This document shows positions 1 to 6,767 of a stretch of 13,368 nt of DNA, piece by piece. Made by a program: the position numbers and the translations under genes. Within the stretch, counting starts at the first letter, position 1. Each line of letters starts with the position of its first letter. The notes under the pieces are model-generated. The model saw only the letters and a program-made list of their open reading frames with translations. It was not told where the DNA came from and did not search any database. Source of the DNA: DASQTB01 sp035642095 (GTDB taxonomy: Bacteria > Actinomycetota > UBA4738 > CALAEC01); assembly GCA_035642095.1 (NCBI GenBank), contig DASQTB010000154.1, positions 1-13,368 on the forward strand. The letters are read 5' to 3'.

Positions 1-747
1 CGCCGGCCACCGGACCGGATGCTGGTCACCAACCGGCGGGGCCGGCCCGTCCCCGCCGTCCTGGGCTGGGCTTTCACGGTGGGGGCGGCGGCGGGATGGG
101 TGCTGGCGGTCCCGTTGACCGATCTACCCACCGGCGGTCTCGGGGTCGAGGTCATGGGCGGGCTGGGCCTGGTCGCCGGAGCGGGCTTCCTGGATGACCT
201 GGCCGGACACCGGGCCAGGGGTTTCCGGGGCCACCTGGCCAGCCTGGCCCGAGGGCGACTGACCACCGGCATCCTGAAGCTCGGGGTGGGGATGGCCGCG
301 GGCGTGACCCTGGCCGTGGTGGCCGGCGGCAGCATCGTCCGGGTGGTGGCTTCTGCGGTCCTGATCGTTGTGTCGATCAATCTGTGGAACGCCCTCGACG
401 TCGCCCCCGGGCGGGCCCTGAAGGCGGGGGTCGCGGTCCTCGGAGCGGTGCTCCTGGCCGCGTTCGACCGTCCGGCCGGCGCGCTGGCCGGGGCCGGGCT
501 CGGGGCGGCGATCGGGGTCCTGCCGTTCGATCTCGGCGAACGGGGAATGCTGGGGGACACGGGCTCGAACCCGCTGGGGCTCGTGGCCGGGCTGGTCCTG
601 GCCGTGGTTCTTCCCACATGGGGGATCATCCTGGCGGCTGCGGCGGCCCTCGGCCTTCAGGTGGTTGCGGAGACGGTGACCATCTCCCGACTGATCGAGG
701 CGACGCCCCCGCTGCGATGGGCGGACCGGCTGGGTCGGAAGCCCTAG
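1..747 (+). CDS. MraY/WecA-superfamily membrane glycosyl-1-phosphate transferase (GT4-like), 5' partial
   Basis: Polytopic inner-membrane protein of the polyprenyl-phosphate N-acetylhexosamine-1-phosphate transferase superfamily, which moves a sugar-1-phosphate from a UDP-sugar to a lipid carrier. Numbering from the ATG at 19, I see the paired aspartates GFLDD (D59, D60), a Lys in the following loop (K87), NLWNALD (N121, N124, D127) continuing into PGRALK, and LGDTGSN (178-184). These match the order of superfamily active-site blocks. It ends shortly after ETVTISRLIE and lacks the HHH-type loop of true MraY and WecA. The frame stays open to base 1, and homologues usually have another membrane helix before the TNxRGRPVP block, so the gene very likely begins upstream and the ATG at 19 is internal. 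It sits directly before pyrG; this slot often holds envelope genes in actinomycetes. The substrate is unknown, and mraY itself is unlikely because no other dcw-cluster gene is present. Confidence 0.8.
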   Translation, partial: RRPPDRMLVTNRRGRPVPAVLGWAFTVGAAAGWVLAVPLTDLPTGGLGVEVMGGLGLVAGAGFLDDLAGHRARGFRGHLASLARGRLTTGILKLGVGMAAGVTLAVVAGGSIVRVVASAVLIVVSINLWNALDVAPGRALKAGVAVLGAVLLAAFDRPAGALAGAGLGAAIGVLPFDLGERGMLGDTGSNPLGLVAGLVLAVVLPTWGIILAAAAALGLQVVAETVTISRLIEATPPLRWADRLGRKP

Positions 748-780
748 GGCGAACCGGCCCGCCTCGGCGCGGACTTCTGC

Positions 781-786
781 TACAGT
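781..786 (+). promoter_or_regulatory. Candidate -10 element (TACAGT) of pyrG, near-leaderless
   Basis: TACAGT fits TANNNT and lies 9 bases before the GTG start of pyrG. No Shine-Dalgarno sequence precedes that GTG. Counting the final T as -7 puts the transcript start about 3 bases before the codon, so the mRNA would be leaderless or nearly so. No recognisable -35 lies at 16-18 bases, so this rests on the -10 and on the same spacing seen before scpA. Confidence 0.4.
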
Positions 787-795
787 GAAATCCCG

Positions 796-2433
796 GTGGC
801 CGACAGCACGAAGTTCATCTTCGTCACCGGGGGTGTCTCCTCCAGCCTCGGAAAGGGAATCACCTCCGCCTCGCTGGGCCGTCTCTTCAAGTCTCGCGGG
901 CTTCACATCACCATGCAGAAGCTCGATCCGTACATCAACGTCGATCCGGGAACGATGAACCCGTTCGAGCACGGGGAGGTGTTCGTCCTGGACGACGGGG
1001 CGGAGACCGATCTCGACCTGGGCCACTACGAGCGGTTCACCGACGAGAGCCTCCACGGCGGCTCCAACGTCACCACCGGGTCCGTGTACCAGACGGTGAT
1101 CGCCCGGGAACGACGGGGGGAGTTCCTGGGCAAGACGGTCCAGGTGATCCCGCATATCACTGACGAGATCAAGAGCCGGATCCGGGGGATGGCGGAACAA
1201 ACCGGGGCCGAGCTGGTCGTCGTTGAGATCGGGGGAACGGTGGGAGACATCGAGTCGCTTCCGTTCCTGGAGGCCATCCGCCAGCTCCGGAACGAGGTCG
1301 GCCGGGACAATTGCGCGTTCGTCCATGTATCGCTCCTGCCCCACATCGCTCCGACCGGCGAGCTCAAGACCAAGCCGACCCAGCACTCGGTGAAGGAGCT
1401 CCGGTCGATCGGTATCCAGCCCGATGCCATCGTCTGCCGGTCCGATCGGCCCATCGGCCGGGGACTGAAGGAGAAGATCTCGCTCCTCTGCGACGTGCCG
1501 ATCGAGGCAGTGGTCTCCGCGGTGGACGCCGACTCGATCTACGAGGTGCCGCTGGTGCTGCACGAGGAGCGCCTCGATGCATACCTGGCCCATCATCTCA
1601 GGCTGCCCGAGGCCGAACCCGACCTCACCGAGTGGCGGGGGCTGGTCGGCCGGATCCGTAACGCGACGAAGCCGGTGACGATCGCCATGGTGGGGAAGTA
1701 CATCGACCTCCGAGACGCCTACCTCTCGGTGATCGAGGCCCTCAAGCACGGCGGGTTCCATCACGGCGCCCGGGTCGACTTCCGGTGGGTGGCCTCGGAC
1801 GCGATCGTCGCCGGCGAGGTCGAGGACCTTCTCTCCGACGCGGACGGCATCCTCGTTCCCGGCGGCTTCGGCGTCCGGGGTGTGGAGGGAAAGGTCGACG
1901 CCATCCGCCTAGCTCGGGAGGGGGGCATACCATTCCTCGGGATCTGCCTGGGGCTGCAGTGCGCCGTGATCGAGTTCGCCAGGAACGTGGCCGGTCTCAC
2001 CGCTGCGAACTCGAGCGAGTTCCAGCCCGACACCGCGGATCCGGTCATCGATCTTCTGCCGGAGCAGAAGCAGATCACCGACCTGGGCGGGACGATGCGC
2101 CTGGGGGCCCAGCCCTGTCACGTTCGAGCGGGGACCAAGGCGTGGGAGGCCTACGGGGAGCCGGTCGTGTACGAGCGACACCGGCACCGCTACGAGGTCA
2201 ACCCGGCCTACCACGACGTCCTGCAGGGACACGGCCTGGTGTTCTCGGCGATGTCTCCGGATGGCCGATTGGTGGAGATGATCGAGCTGGCCGACCACCC
2301 CTTCTTCGTGGCCGGACAGTTCCACGCCGAGCTGAAGTCGCGGCCGACGCGTCCCCATCCCCTGTACCGCGACTTCGTCGGGGCCGCCGTGGTCCGTCGC
2401 CACGCTCCTCAGCGCGCCGCCGCCACCACCTGA
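796..2433 (+). CDS. pyrG: CTP synthase (glutamine hydrolysing)
   Basis: Converts UTP, ATP and glutamine to CTP in the cytoplasm, the last step of de novo pyrimidine triphosphate synthesis. The 545-residue length is normal for the family. The N-terminal synthase domain has [10 protein letters not shown] (K20), [20 protein letters not shown], the acidic [16 protein letters not shown] block with D72, and [11 protein letters not shown] (E144), the expected Mg-ATP ligands. The C-terminal class I glutaminase domain has PGGFG, the nucleophile in GICLGLQ (C384), and the catalytic His and Glu in GQFHAE (H510, E512). The family usually reads GVQFHPE here, so the local residues vary but the triad is intact. 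GTG at 796 is chosen because MADSTKFIF places the synthase domain normally. No Shine-Dalgarno is visible, and a -10-like TACAGT sits just upstream. It is followed by a convergent gap. Confidence 0.97.
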   Translation: MADSTKFIFVTGGVSSSLGKGITSASLGRLFKSRGLHITMQKLDPYINVDPGTMNPFEHGEVFVLDDGAETDLDLGHYERFTDESLHGGSNVTTGSVYQTVIARERRGEFLGKTVQVIPHITDEIKSRIRGMAEQTGAELVVVEIGGTVGDIESLPFLEAIRQLRNEVGRDNCAFVHVSLLPHIAPTGELKTKPTQHSVKELRSIGIQPDAIVCRSDRPIGRGLKEKISLLCDVPIEAVVSAVDADSIYEVPLVLHEERLDAYLAHHLRLPEAEPDLTEWRGLVGRIRNATKPVTIAMVGKYIDLRDAYLSVIEALKHGGFHHGARVDFRWVASDAIVAGEVEDLLSDADGILVPGGFGVRGVEGKVDAIRLAREGGIPFLGICLGLQCAVIEFARNVAGLTAANSSEFQPDTADPVIDLLPEQKQITDLGGTMRLGAQPCHVRAGTKAWEAYGEPVVYERHRHRYEVNPAYHDVLQGHGLVFSAMSPDGRLVEMIELADHPFFVAGQFHAELKSRPTRPHPLYRDFVGAAVVRRHAPQRAAATT

Positions 2434-2506
2434 AGCGATCCGTGTGCCTCCCGATCCGCCCGGGGCAACGCTGCTCGGGCTCCCGCCGGTCAGGAGAGGT
2501 GTTCCT

Positions 2507-2522
2507 CCGCGAGCCCTCGCGG
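2507..2522. terminator. Possible hairpin terminator in the convergent gap (no T-tract)
   Basis: CCGCGAG-CC-CTCGCGG is a perfect 7-base inverted repeat, in practice a 6-bp stem with a 4-base loop. It lies between the convergent ends of pyrG and the DUF6159-like gene. No run of T follows on either strand, so it is not a classical intrinsic terminator; it could act as a U-less hairpin for either strand. The rest of the 2434-2614 gap shows no gene or other convincing structure. Confidence 0.3.
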
Positions 2523-2614
2523 CGTTCCTGGTGGGCCGGGCCGACGAGGCGCCGGAGCCGACAACTCTCGCGGAAGAAGGCGACCCGAGGTCCCGATATC
2601 GTCCGAGCGGGAGG

Positions 2615-3427
2615 TTAGCGGCGGGGGCGGAAGGAGCTCTGGAGATCCTGCTGGGCGAAGGCGCCGCCCGCCTGGCCCGTGGTGGCGAAGCGGTACAGCG
2701 CGGCCTGGAACACGCCGGAGAGGGCGGATCCGATGGCCACTACGGTGCCGATGACCAGGACTCCGACCACGAGGCCCAACGGCACGGACACCGCGGTCAG
2801 CGCTCCGGCCAGCACGAATGCGGGGAGGGCGATGATGAACATCGCCAGGCCGATGGCCACGTTCCCGGTGAACTGCTCGCCCCACCGCTGCTTGAAGATG
2901 CCGGCCGAACGCTTGATCCCTTCGATCGGTCCCACCGGTTCGTACAGGAGCACCGGGACGACGAAGAAGGTGATGGCCCCCCACACGACGCCGATGAGCC
3001 CGATGATGATGTCGCCGATGAACCCTGCTCGCTCCTCGAGAGCCCGAAGGATGAGGCCCACCGTGGCCGAGATGGCGGCCCATCCGGCGATCTTGCTTGT
3101 CTTCGAAGCGGCCAGGCGGAGCCCGTCTCGGACGCTCGGGTCGCCCCCCTGGAGCCGGATCGTGGCCGCGCCCACGACCGCGGCGTTGAAGAAGATCCCG
3201 ATGAAGTAGGACACGAAGTAGAAGATCCCGAGGTAGATATAGTCGGCCGTCTGGAGGCTCTCCCGATCCCGGCCCAAGCCTCCGGCCCACGCCGCGCCGG
3301 CCAGGCTCGCCGTGACCAGGGCGATCAGGACGAACGAGATGAGCGGCAGGACCAGAAGCTCCTTGTCAGAACGGAGCACGTCCCAGCTTGCCCGCAGCAG
3401 TCGGAAGCCTCGGGAGATCCGTTCCAT
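2615..3427 (-). CDS. DUF6159-like six-helix membrane protein
   Basis: A 270-residue integral membrane protein of unknown function. The N-terminus, MERISRGFRLLRASWDVLR, is a basic amphipathic stretch followed by about six hydrophobic segments near residues 24-48, 62-90, 110-128, 136-164, 186-210 and 214-246. It ends in a short charged tail with a terminal RPRR. The MxRIxRGxxLxxxSWxVLRxDKELLxxP opening is what I associate with the DUF6159 family; no enzyme motif is visible. It is the only minus-strand gene here, convergent with pyrG and divergent from ald. The ATG has no Shine-Dalgarno and lies 7 bases from a -10-like element, so a leaderless mRNA is likely. A role in membrane organisation or transport would be a guess. 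The family name comes from pattern memory and needs a profile search. Confidence 0.75.
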   Translation of the reverse strand: MERISRGFRLLRASWDVLRSDKELLVLPLISFVLIALVTASLAGAAWAGGLGRDRESLQTADYIYLGIFYFVSYFIGIFFNAAVVGAATIRLQGGDPSVRDGLRLAASKTSKIAGWAAISATVGLILRALEERAGFIGDIIIGLIGVVWGAITFFVVPVLLYEPVGPIEGIKRSAGIFKQRWGEQFTGNVAIGLAMFIIALPAFVLAGALTAVSVPLGLVVGVLVIGTVVAIGSALSGVFQAALYRFATTGQAGGAFAQQDLQSSFRPRR

Positions 3428-3431
3428 CGTG

Positions 3432-3448
3432 TGAAGGGTACCCCTTCA
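3432..3448. promoter_or_regulatory. 17-base perfect dyad over the DUF6159-gene promoter (operator candidate)
   Basis: TGAAGGG-TAC-CCCTTCA is a perfect inverted repeat with 7-base arms and a 3-base centre. It covers the -10 element of the minus-strand gene. A variant of the same core, AGGGGTAYCCTTC, recurs at the ald -10 about 40 bases away. A dimeric regulator could bind it, but the dyad could also be a by-product of two similar -10 regions. Confidence 0.35.
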
Positions 3449-3463
3449 GGAGGCCCTCGTCGA
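3435..3463 (-). promoter_or_regulatory. Candidate leaderless promoter of the DUF6159-like gene
   Basis: Read on the minus strand, TCGACG (3463-3458) is followed after 17 bases by TACCCT (3440-3435) and then, after 7 bases, by the ATG. The -35 matches TTGACA at four of six positions and the spacing is ideal. The expected transcript start is about one base before the ATG, which explains the absent Shine-Dalgarno. Confidence 0.5.
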
Positions 3464-3487
3464 TGGGCCGACCACCCGACCGAGGGG

Positions 3488-3493
3488 TATCCT
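3488..3493 (+). promoter_or_regulatory. Candidate -10 element (TATCCT) of ald
   Basis: TATCCT, preceded by GGGG, lies 30 bases before the ald ATG. The surrounding AGGGGTATCCTTC nearly repeats the sequence at the divergent -10. No good -35 is found at 16-18 bases. GGGTAT also resembles the -10 of actinobacterial SigF/SigB-type promoters, but the GTTT-type -35 expected for those is not visible. Confidence 0.4.
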
Positions 3494-3510
3494 TCTGGTC
3501 GCCTCGGACC

Positions 3511-3517
3511 AGGGGAG
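3511..3517 (+). promoter_or_regulatory. Strong ribosome binding site of ald
   Basis: AGGGGAG lies 6 bases before the ATG at 3524. It fixes the ald start and contrasts with the neighbouring genes, most of which lack a Shine-Dalgarno sequence. Confidence 0.65.
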
Positions 3518-3523
3518 CGGCGG

Positions 3524-4651
3524 ATGATCGTCGGCGTACCGCGGGAGGTCAAGGACAACGAGTACCGGGTGGCGGTGACCCCTGCCGGCGTCCGGGAGCT
3601 GGAGGTGGCCGGCCATCAGGTGCTGGTCGAGGCGGGGGCCGGCCAGGGATCCTCCATCCCCGACGCCGCCTACGTCAAGTACGGCGCCGAGATCGTCCCC
3701 GGGCCGGAGGAGCTGTGGAGCTCCGCCGACCTGATCCTGAAGGTCAAGGAACCGGTCCGGGAGGAGTACGACCACCTCCGCGAGGGCCAGATCCTGTTCA
3801 CCTACCTCCATCTCGCGGCCGGGAAGGAGCTCACCCAGGTGCTGGCGGAGCGGAAGGTGGCCGGAGTGGCGTACGAGACCGTGCAGCTCCCGGACGGTCG
3901 CCTGCCCCTCCTGGCCCCGATGAGCGAGGTAGCCGGCCGGATGGCACCACAGGTCGGCGCGCATTACCTGGAGCGGGGGAACGGAGGGCGGGGTGTGCTG
4001 ATGGGCGGGGTCTCGGGGGTCCACCCGGGCCGGGTGGTGGTGCTCGGAGCGGGGATGGCCGGTTCGAACGCCGCCTGGATCGCCGCGGGCATGGAGGGAG
4101 AGGTCATCATCGTCGACCGGGATGTCGACAAGCTGCGGGACATCGATCGGATCCACAAGGGCAGGATCCTCACCGTGACCAGCAACCGGGCGGCTATCGA
4201 GTACCACGTCGCCCGGGCCGACCTGGTGATCGGCGCGGTCCTCATCCCCGGAGCCCGGGCTCCGGTCCTGGTCTCCGAGGAGATGGTGGCGTCGATGCGT
4301 CCGGGTTCCGTGATCATCGATATCTCGGTCGATCAGGGTGGGTGCGTGGAGACCATCCGGATGACGACGCACTCCGATCCCACGTACCAGGTCCACGACG
4401 TGGTTCACTACGGCGTCGGCAACATGCCCGGGTCTGTGCCTCGGACCTCCACCTACGCGCTGACCAACGTCACCCTGCCGTATGTCACCTCGATCGCCGA
4501 GCGGGGCCTGGAGGACGCCGTCCGGGCCGACACCGCCTTGGCGGCGGGGGTGAACGTGTTCGGCGGGTCGGTCACGAATGGCCCGGTCGCCGAGGCGCAT
4601 GGGCTGGAGCACGTCCCGCTACCCTCCGTGATCTCGGGCGCGCCAGGCTGA
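3524..4651 (+). CDS. ald: Alanine dehydrogenase
   Basis: NAD-dependent, reversible oxidative deamination of L-alanine to pyruvate and ammonium, in the cytoplasm. The 375 residues fit the roughly 370-residue family. The opening MIVGVPREVKDNEYRVAVTP carries the pyruvate-binding R15. K75 (LKVKEP) and the catalytic H96 (FTYLHLA) are in place. The Rossmann motif is GAGMAG (175-180) with D198 in VDRD for the NAD ribose, and the catalytic D270 is in DISVDQGG. NMPGSVPRTST (300-310) is also typical. Every key residue falls at the position I know from the Mycobacterium tuberculosis enzyme. A strong ribosome site supports the ATG. The frame is open upstream to 2444, but that part overlaps the DUF6159-like gene and is not ald. 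Only two bases separate it from xerD, so the two are probably co-transcribed. Confidence 0.96.
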   Translation: MIVGVPREVKDNEYRVAVTPAGVRELEVAGHQVLVEAGAGQGSSIPDAAYVKYGAEIVPGPEELWSSADLILKVKEPVREEYDHLREGQILFTYLHLAAGKELTQVLAERKVAGVAYETVQLPDGRLPLLAPMSEVAGRMAPQVGAHYLERGNGGRGVLMGGVSGVHPGRVVVLGAGMAGSNAAWIAAGMEGEVIIVDRDVDKLRDIDRIHKGRILTVTSNRAAIEYHVARADLVIGAVLIPGARAPVLVSEEMVASMRPGSVIIDISVDQGGCVETIRMTTHSDPTYQVHDVVHYGVGNMPGSVPRTSTYALTNVTLPYVTSIAERGLEDAVRADTALAAGVNVFGGSVTNGPVAEAHGLEHVPLPSVISGAPG

Positions 4652-4653
4652 AC

Positions 4654-5595
4654 GTGTCGCCTTCGACCTCGGTGGAGCGATTCCTCGACCACCTCACCGT
4701 GGAGCGGGGCCTGTCCGGCAACACGATCGACGCCTACCGGCGGGACCTCGCCCGCTACGAGCGGTTCCTCCGGGAGCGGGGCGTGACCGACCCGATCCGC
4801 GCGGGTGAGCCCGAGATCTCGGCGTTCGTAGGGCAGCTGTCCTCGTCCGAGTACCTTCCTGGCAAGCCGTATCGCGCCTCGTCGGTGGCCCGGGCCCTGG
4901 CCGCCGTTCGCTCGTTCCATCGCTTCCTGGTCCGGGAGGGTGACGCGGAGGCCGATCCGGCCGAGGGGGTCCTGCGCCCGAAGGTGCCCCGGACGCTGCC
5001 TCGGCCCCTCTCCATCGACGAGGTCTCGACGCTCGTATCCGCACCCCCCGACGACGGCACGCCGGTCGCCCTCCGGGACCGAGCCATGCTGGAGACCCTG
5101 TACGGGGCGGGGCTCCGCATCTCGGAGCTGGTCGGCCTGGACGTGGACGACGTCGACCTGGAGGAGGGGAGCGTCCGGGTGGTGGGAAAGGGGTCGCGTC
5201 AACGGATCGTGCCGCTCGGCCGGTACGCCACGGGGGCACTGGACGCCTACCTGGTTCGGGGACGTTCCTCCCTGGCCCGTCCTCGGACCAGGGGGGCCGT
5301 GTTCCTGAACCAGCGAGGAGGACGATTAACCCGGCAAGGGTGCACGAACATCGTCAAGGCGATCGCCCGGCGGGCGGGGATCCGCAAGCGGGTGACTCCA
5401 CACATGCTTCGGCATTCCTTCGCCACGCACCTGCTCGAGGGCGGGGCCGACGTCCGCGTGGTCCAGGAACTCCTCGGGCACGCCAGCGTGGCCACCACCC
5501 AGATCTACACCCTGGTGACCAGGGATCACCTCCGGGACGTGTACTTCGAGGCTCACCCTCGGGCCCGCCGGTCCCGCGGCAGGGCGGCCGGGTGA
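4654..5595 (+). CDS. xerD: Tyrosine recombinase XerD
   Basis: Site-specific recombinase that, with a XerC partner, resolves chromosome dimers at dif near division. It has 313 residues from the GTG. The N-terminal SAM-like core-binding domain spans about residues 5-95 (FLDHLTVERGLSGNTIDAYR). The catalytic domain has all six residues: R155 in GLRISEL, K179 in VGKGSR, H250 and R253 in HMLRHSFATH, H276 in LLGHASV, and the nucleophile Y285 in TTQIYT. GTG at 4654 follows the ald stop by two bases and gives the standard N-terminus; no strong Shine-Dalgarno is seen. Housekeeping context, normal composition and a XerD-like length argue against a phage or integron integrase. XerD is preferred to XerC from synteny (before deoB, and in the pyrG-scpAB neighbourhood). 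Its stop overlaps the deoB start by 4 bases. Confidence 0.9.
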   Translation: MSPSTSVERFLDHLTVERGLSGNTIDAYRRDLARYERFLRERGVTDPIRAGEPEISAFVGQLSSSEYLPGKPYRASSVARALAAVRSFHRFLVREGDAEADPAEGVLRPKVPRTLPRPLSIDEVSTLVSAPPDDGTPVALRDRAMLETLYGAGLRISELVGLDVDDVDLEEGSVRVVGKGSRQRIVPLGRYATGALDAYLVRGRSSLARPRTRGAVFLNQRGGRLTRQGCTNIVKAIARRAGIRKRVTPHMLRHSFATHLLEGGADVRVVQELLGHASVATTQIYTLVTRDHLRDVYFEAHPRARRSRGRAAG

Positions 5596-6767
5596 AGATC
5601 CTGCTGCTGGTGTGCGATTCCTTCGGGGTCGGGCACACTCCCGACGCGGCTTCGTACGGTGACCAGGGGGCGGACACGATCGGCAACACCGCTCGGGCGG
5701 TGGGCGGCATCCACGCCCCGAACTTGGCCGATCTGGGACTCGGGATGCTGACCGAGGCGCCGGGGATCGAGCCGCGAGCGAGGCCGGGCACCGCCCACGG
5801 CAAGATGCGGGAGCGATCGGCGGGGAAGGACACCACGACCGGGCACTGGGAGGTGGCCGGCCTGATCGTGGAGCGTCCCTTCCCGACCTATCCGGACGGC
5901 TTCCCGTCCGAGGTCATCGATCCGTTCGAGCGAGCCGTGGGCCGGGCGGTCCTGGGGAACCGTCCGGCTTCCGGGACGGAGATCATCGCCCAGCTGGGCG
6001 AAGAGCATCTCCGGACCGGTCGGCCGATCGTCTACACGAGCGGTGACTCTGTATTTCAGATCGCCGCGCACAAGGACGTCGTTCCCCTCGACCAGCTCTA
6101 CGCCTGGTGCCGTCAGGCCCGGGCGATCCTGGACGGTCCGCATCGGGTCGGACGGGTCATCGCCCGGCCGTTCGTCGGCGAACCCGGTTCGTTCACCCGG
6201 ACGCACGAACGCCGTGACTTCTCGGTGGAGCCGTTCGCCCCCACCTACCTCGACCGGATCGAAGGCCGGGGCGTGCCGGTGTTCGGAGTGGGGAAGATCC
6301 CCGACATCTTCGCGGAGCATGGGCTGACCGAGTCGGAGCATTCCGAGTCCAACGACCACGGCGTTGATCTCACCATCGACTATCTGGCCCGGGCCGATCC
6401 CGCCCTGGTCGTCACCAACCTGGTCGACTTCGACACGAAGTACGGACACCGGAACGATGCGGAAGGCTACGCTCGGTGCGTCGAGGCCTTCGACCGCCGC
6501 GTGCCCGATCTGGTCGGTGCGGTGGCCGACGGGCTGATGTTCGTCACCGGGGATCACGGGTGTGACCCGACCGACGAGTCGACGGATCATACCCGTGAGC
6601 ACACGCCCGTGCTGGTCGCCGGGGGAGCTCTCGGAGGGCAAGATGCCGTCGACCTGGGGATCCGGGAGACGTTCGCCGATCTCGGCGCAACGGTGGCGTC
6701 CCTGTTCGGCGTTCTCGGAGGCGATGGACTCGCCGGGACGAGCTTCGGCCCGGAATTGGGAGTGTGA
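5592..6767 (+). CDS. deoB: Phosphopentomutase
   Basis: Interconverts ribose-1-phosphate or deoxyribose-1-phosphate with the 5-phosphates, linking nucleoside breakdown to the pentose phosphate pool. It has 391 residues, the usual size. An alkaline-phosphatase-like metalloenzyme: the two-Mn ligands are visible as D9 (VCDSFG), D281 and H286 (DTKYGH), D321 and H322 (TGDHGCDP) and H333. Their spacing matches the Bacillus enzyme as I remember it. GKDTTTGHWE (78-87) carries the activating threonine. The cap domain is the middle third. The GTG at 5592 overlaps the xerD stop as GTGA. The next gene again overlaps and encodes a pyrimidine-nucleoside phosphorylase, which would supply the pentose-1-phosphate, so the pair forms a salvage unit. 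No punA or deoC is present in the window. Confidence 0.95.
   Translation: MKILLLVCDSFGVGHTPDAASYGDQGADTIGNTARAVGGIHAPNLADLGLGMLTEAPGIEPRARPGTAHGKMRERSAGKDTTTGHWEVAGLIVERPFPTYPDGFPSEVIDPFERAVGRAVLGNRPASGTEIIAQLGEEHLRTGRPIVYTSGDSVFQIAAHKDVVPLDQLYAWCRQARAILDGPHRVGRVIARPFVGEPGSFTRTHERRDFSVEPFAPTYLDRIEGRGVPVFGVGKIPDIFAEHGLTESEHSESNDHGVDLTIDYLARADPALVVTNLVDFDTKYGHRNDAEGYARCVEAFDRRVPDLVGAVADGLMFVTGDHGCDPTDESTDHTREHTPVLVAGGALGGQDAVDLGIRETFADLGATVASLFGVLGGDGLAGTSFGPELGV

Noticed and set aside
124..1764. A 546-codon open frame on the minus strand, antisense to the transferase and pyrG.
   Set aside because: Low-complexity His/Arg/Asp/Gly-rich product without domain signs; it mirrors the codon bias of pyrG, a well-identified gene. 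It is a high-GC shadow.
2434..2614. A small gene or RNA in the convergent gap.
   Set aside because: No start with a ribosome site and plausible product, and no tRNA-like or riboswitch-like fold; only a short hairpin is visible.
2444..3523. Upstream in-frame extension of ald giving a 735-residue fusion.
   Set aside because: The extension is antisense to the DUF6159-like gene, is low complexity, and ald has a strong ribosome site and standard N-terminus at 3524.
3446..4612. A 388-codon minus-strand open frame across ald.
   Set aside because: Ald on the plus strand has every catalytic residue and a ribosome site; the antisense product resembles no family and is a compositional shadow.
4654..5595. 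Tyrosine recombinase as a mark of a prophage or integrative element.
   Set aside because: Length, complete XerD-type motifs, housekeeping neighbours and lack of att-like repeats or cargo fit the chromosomal dimer-resolution enzyme.
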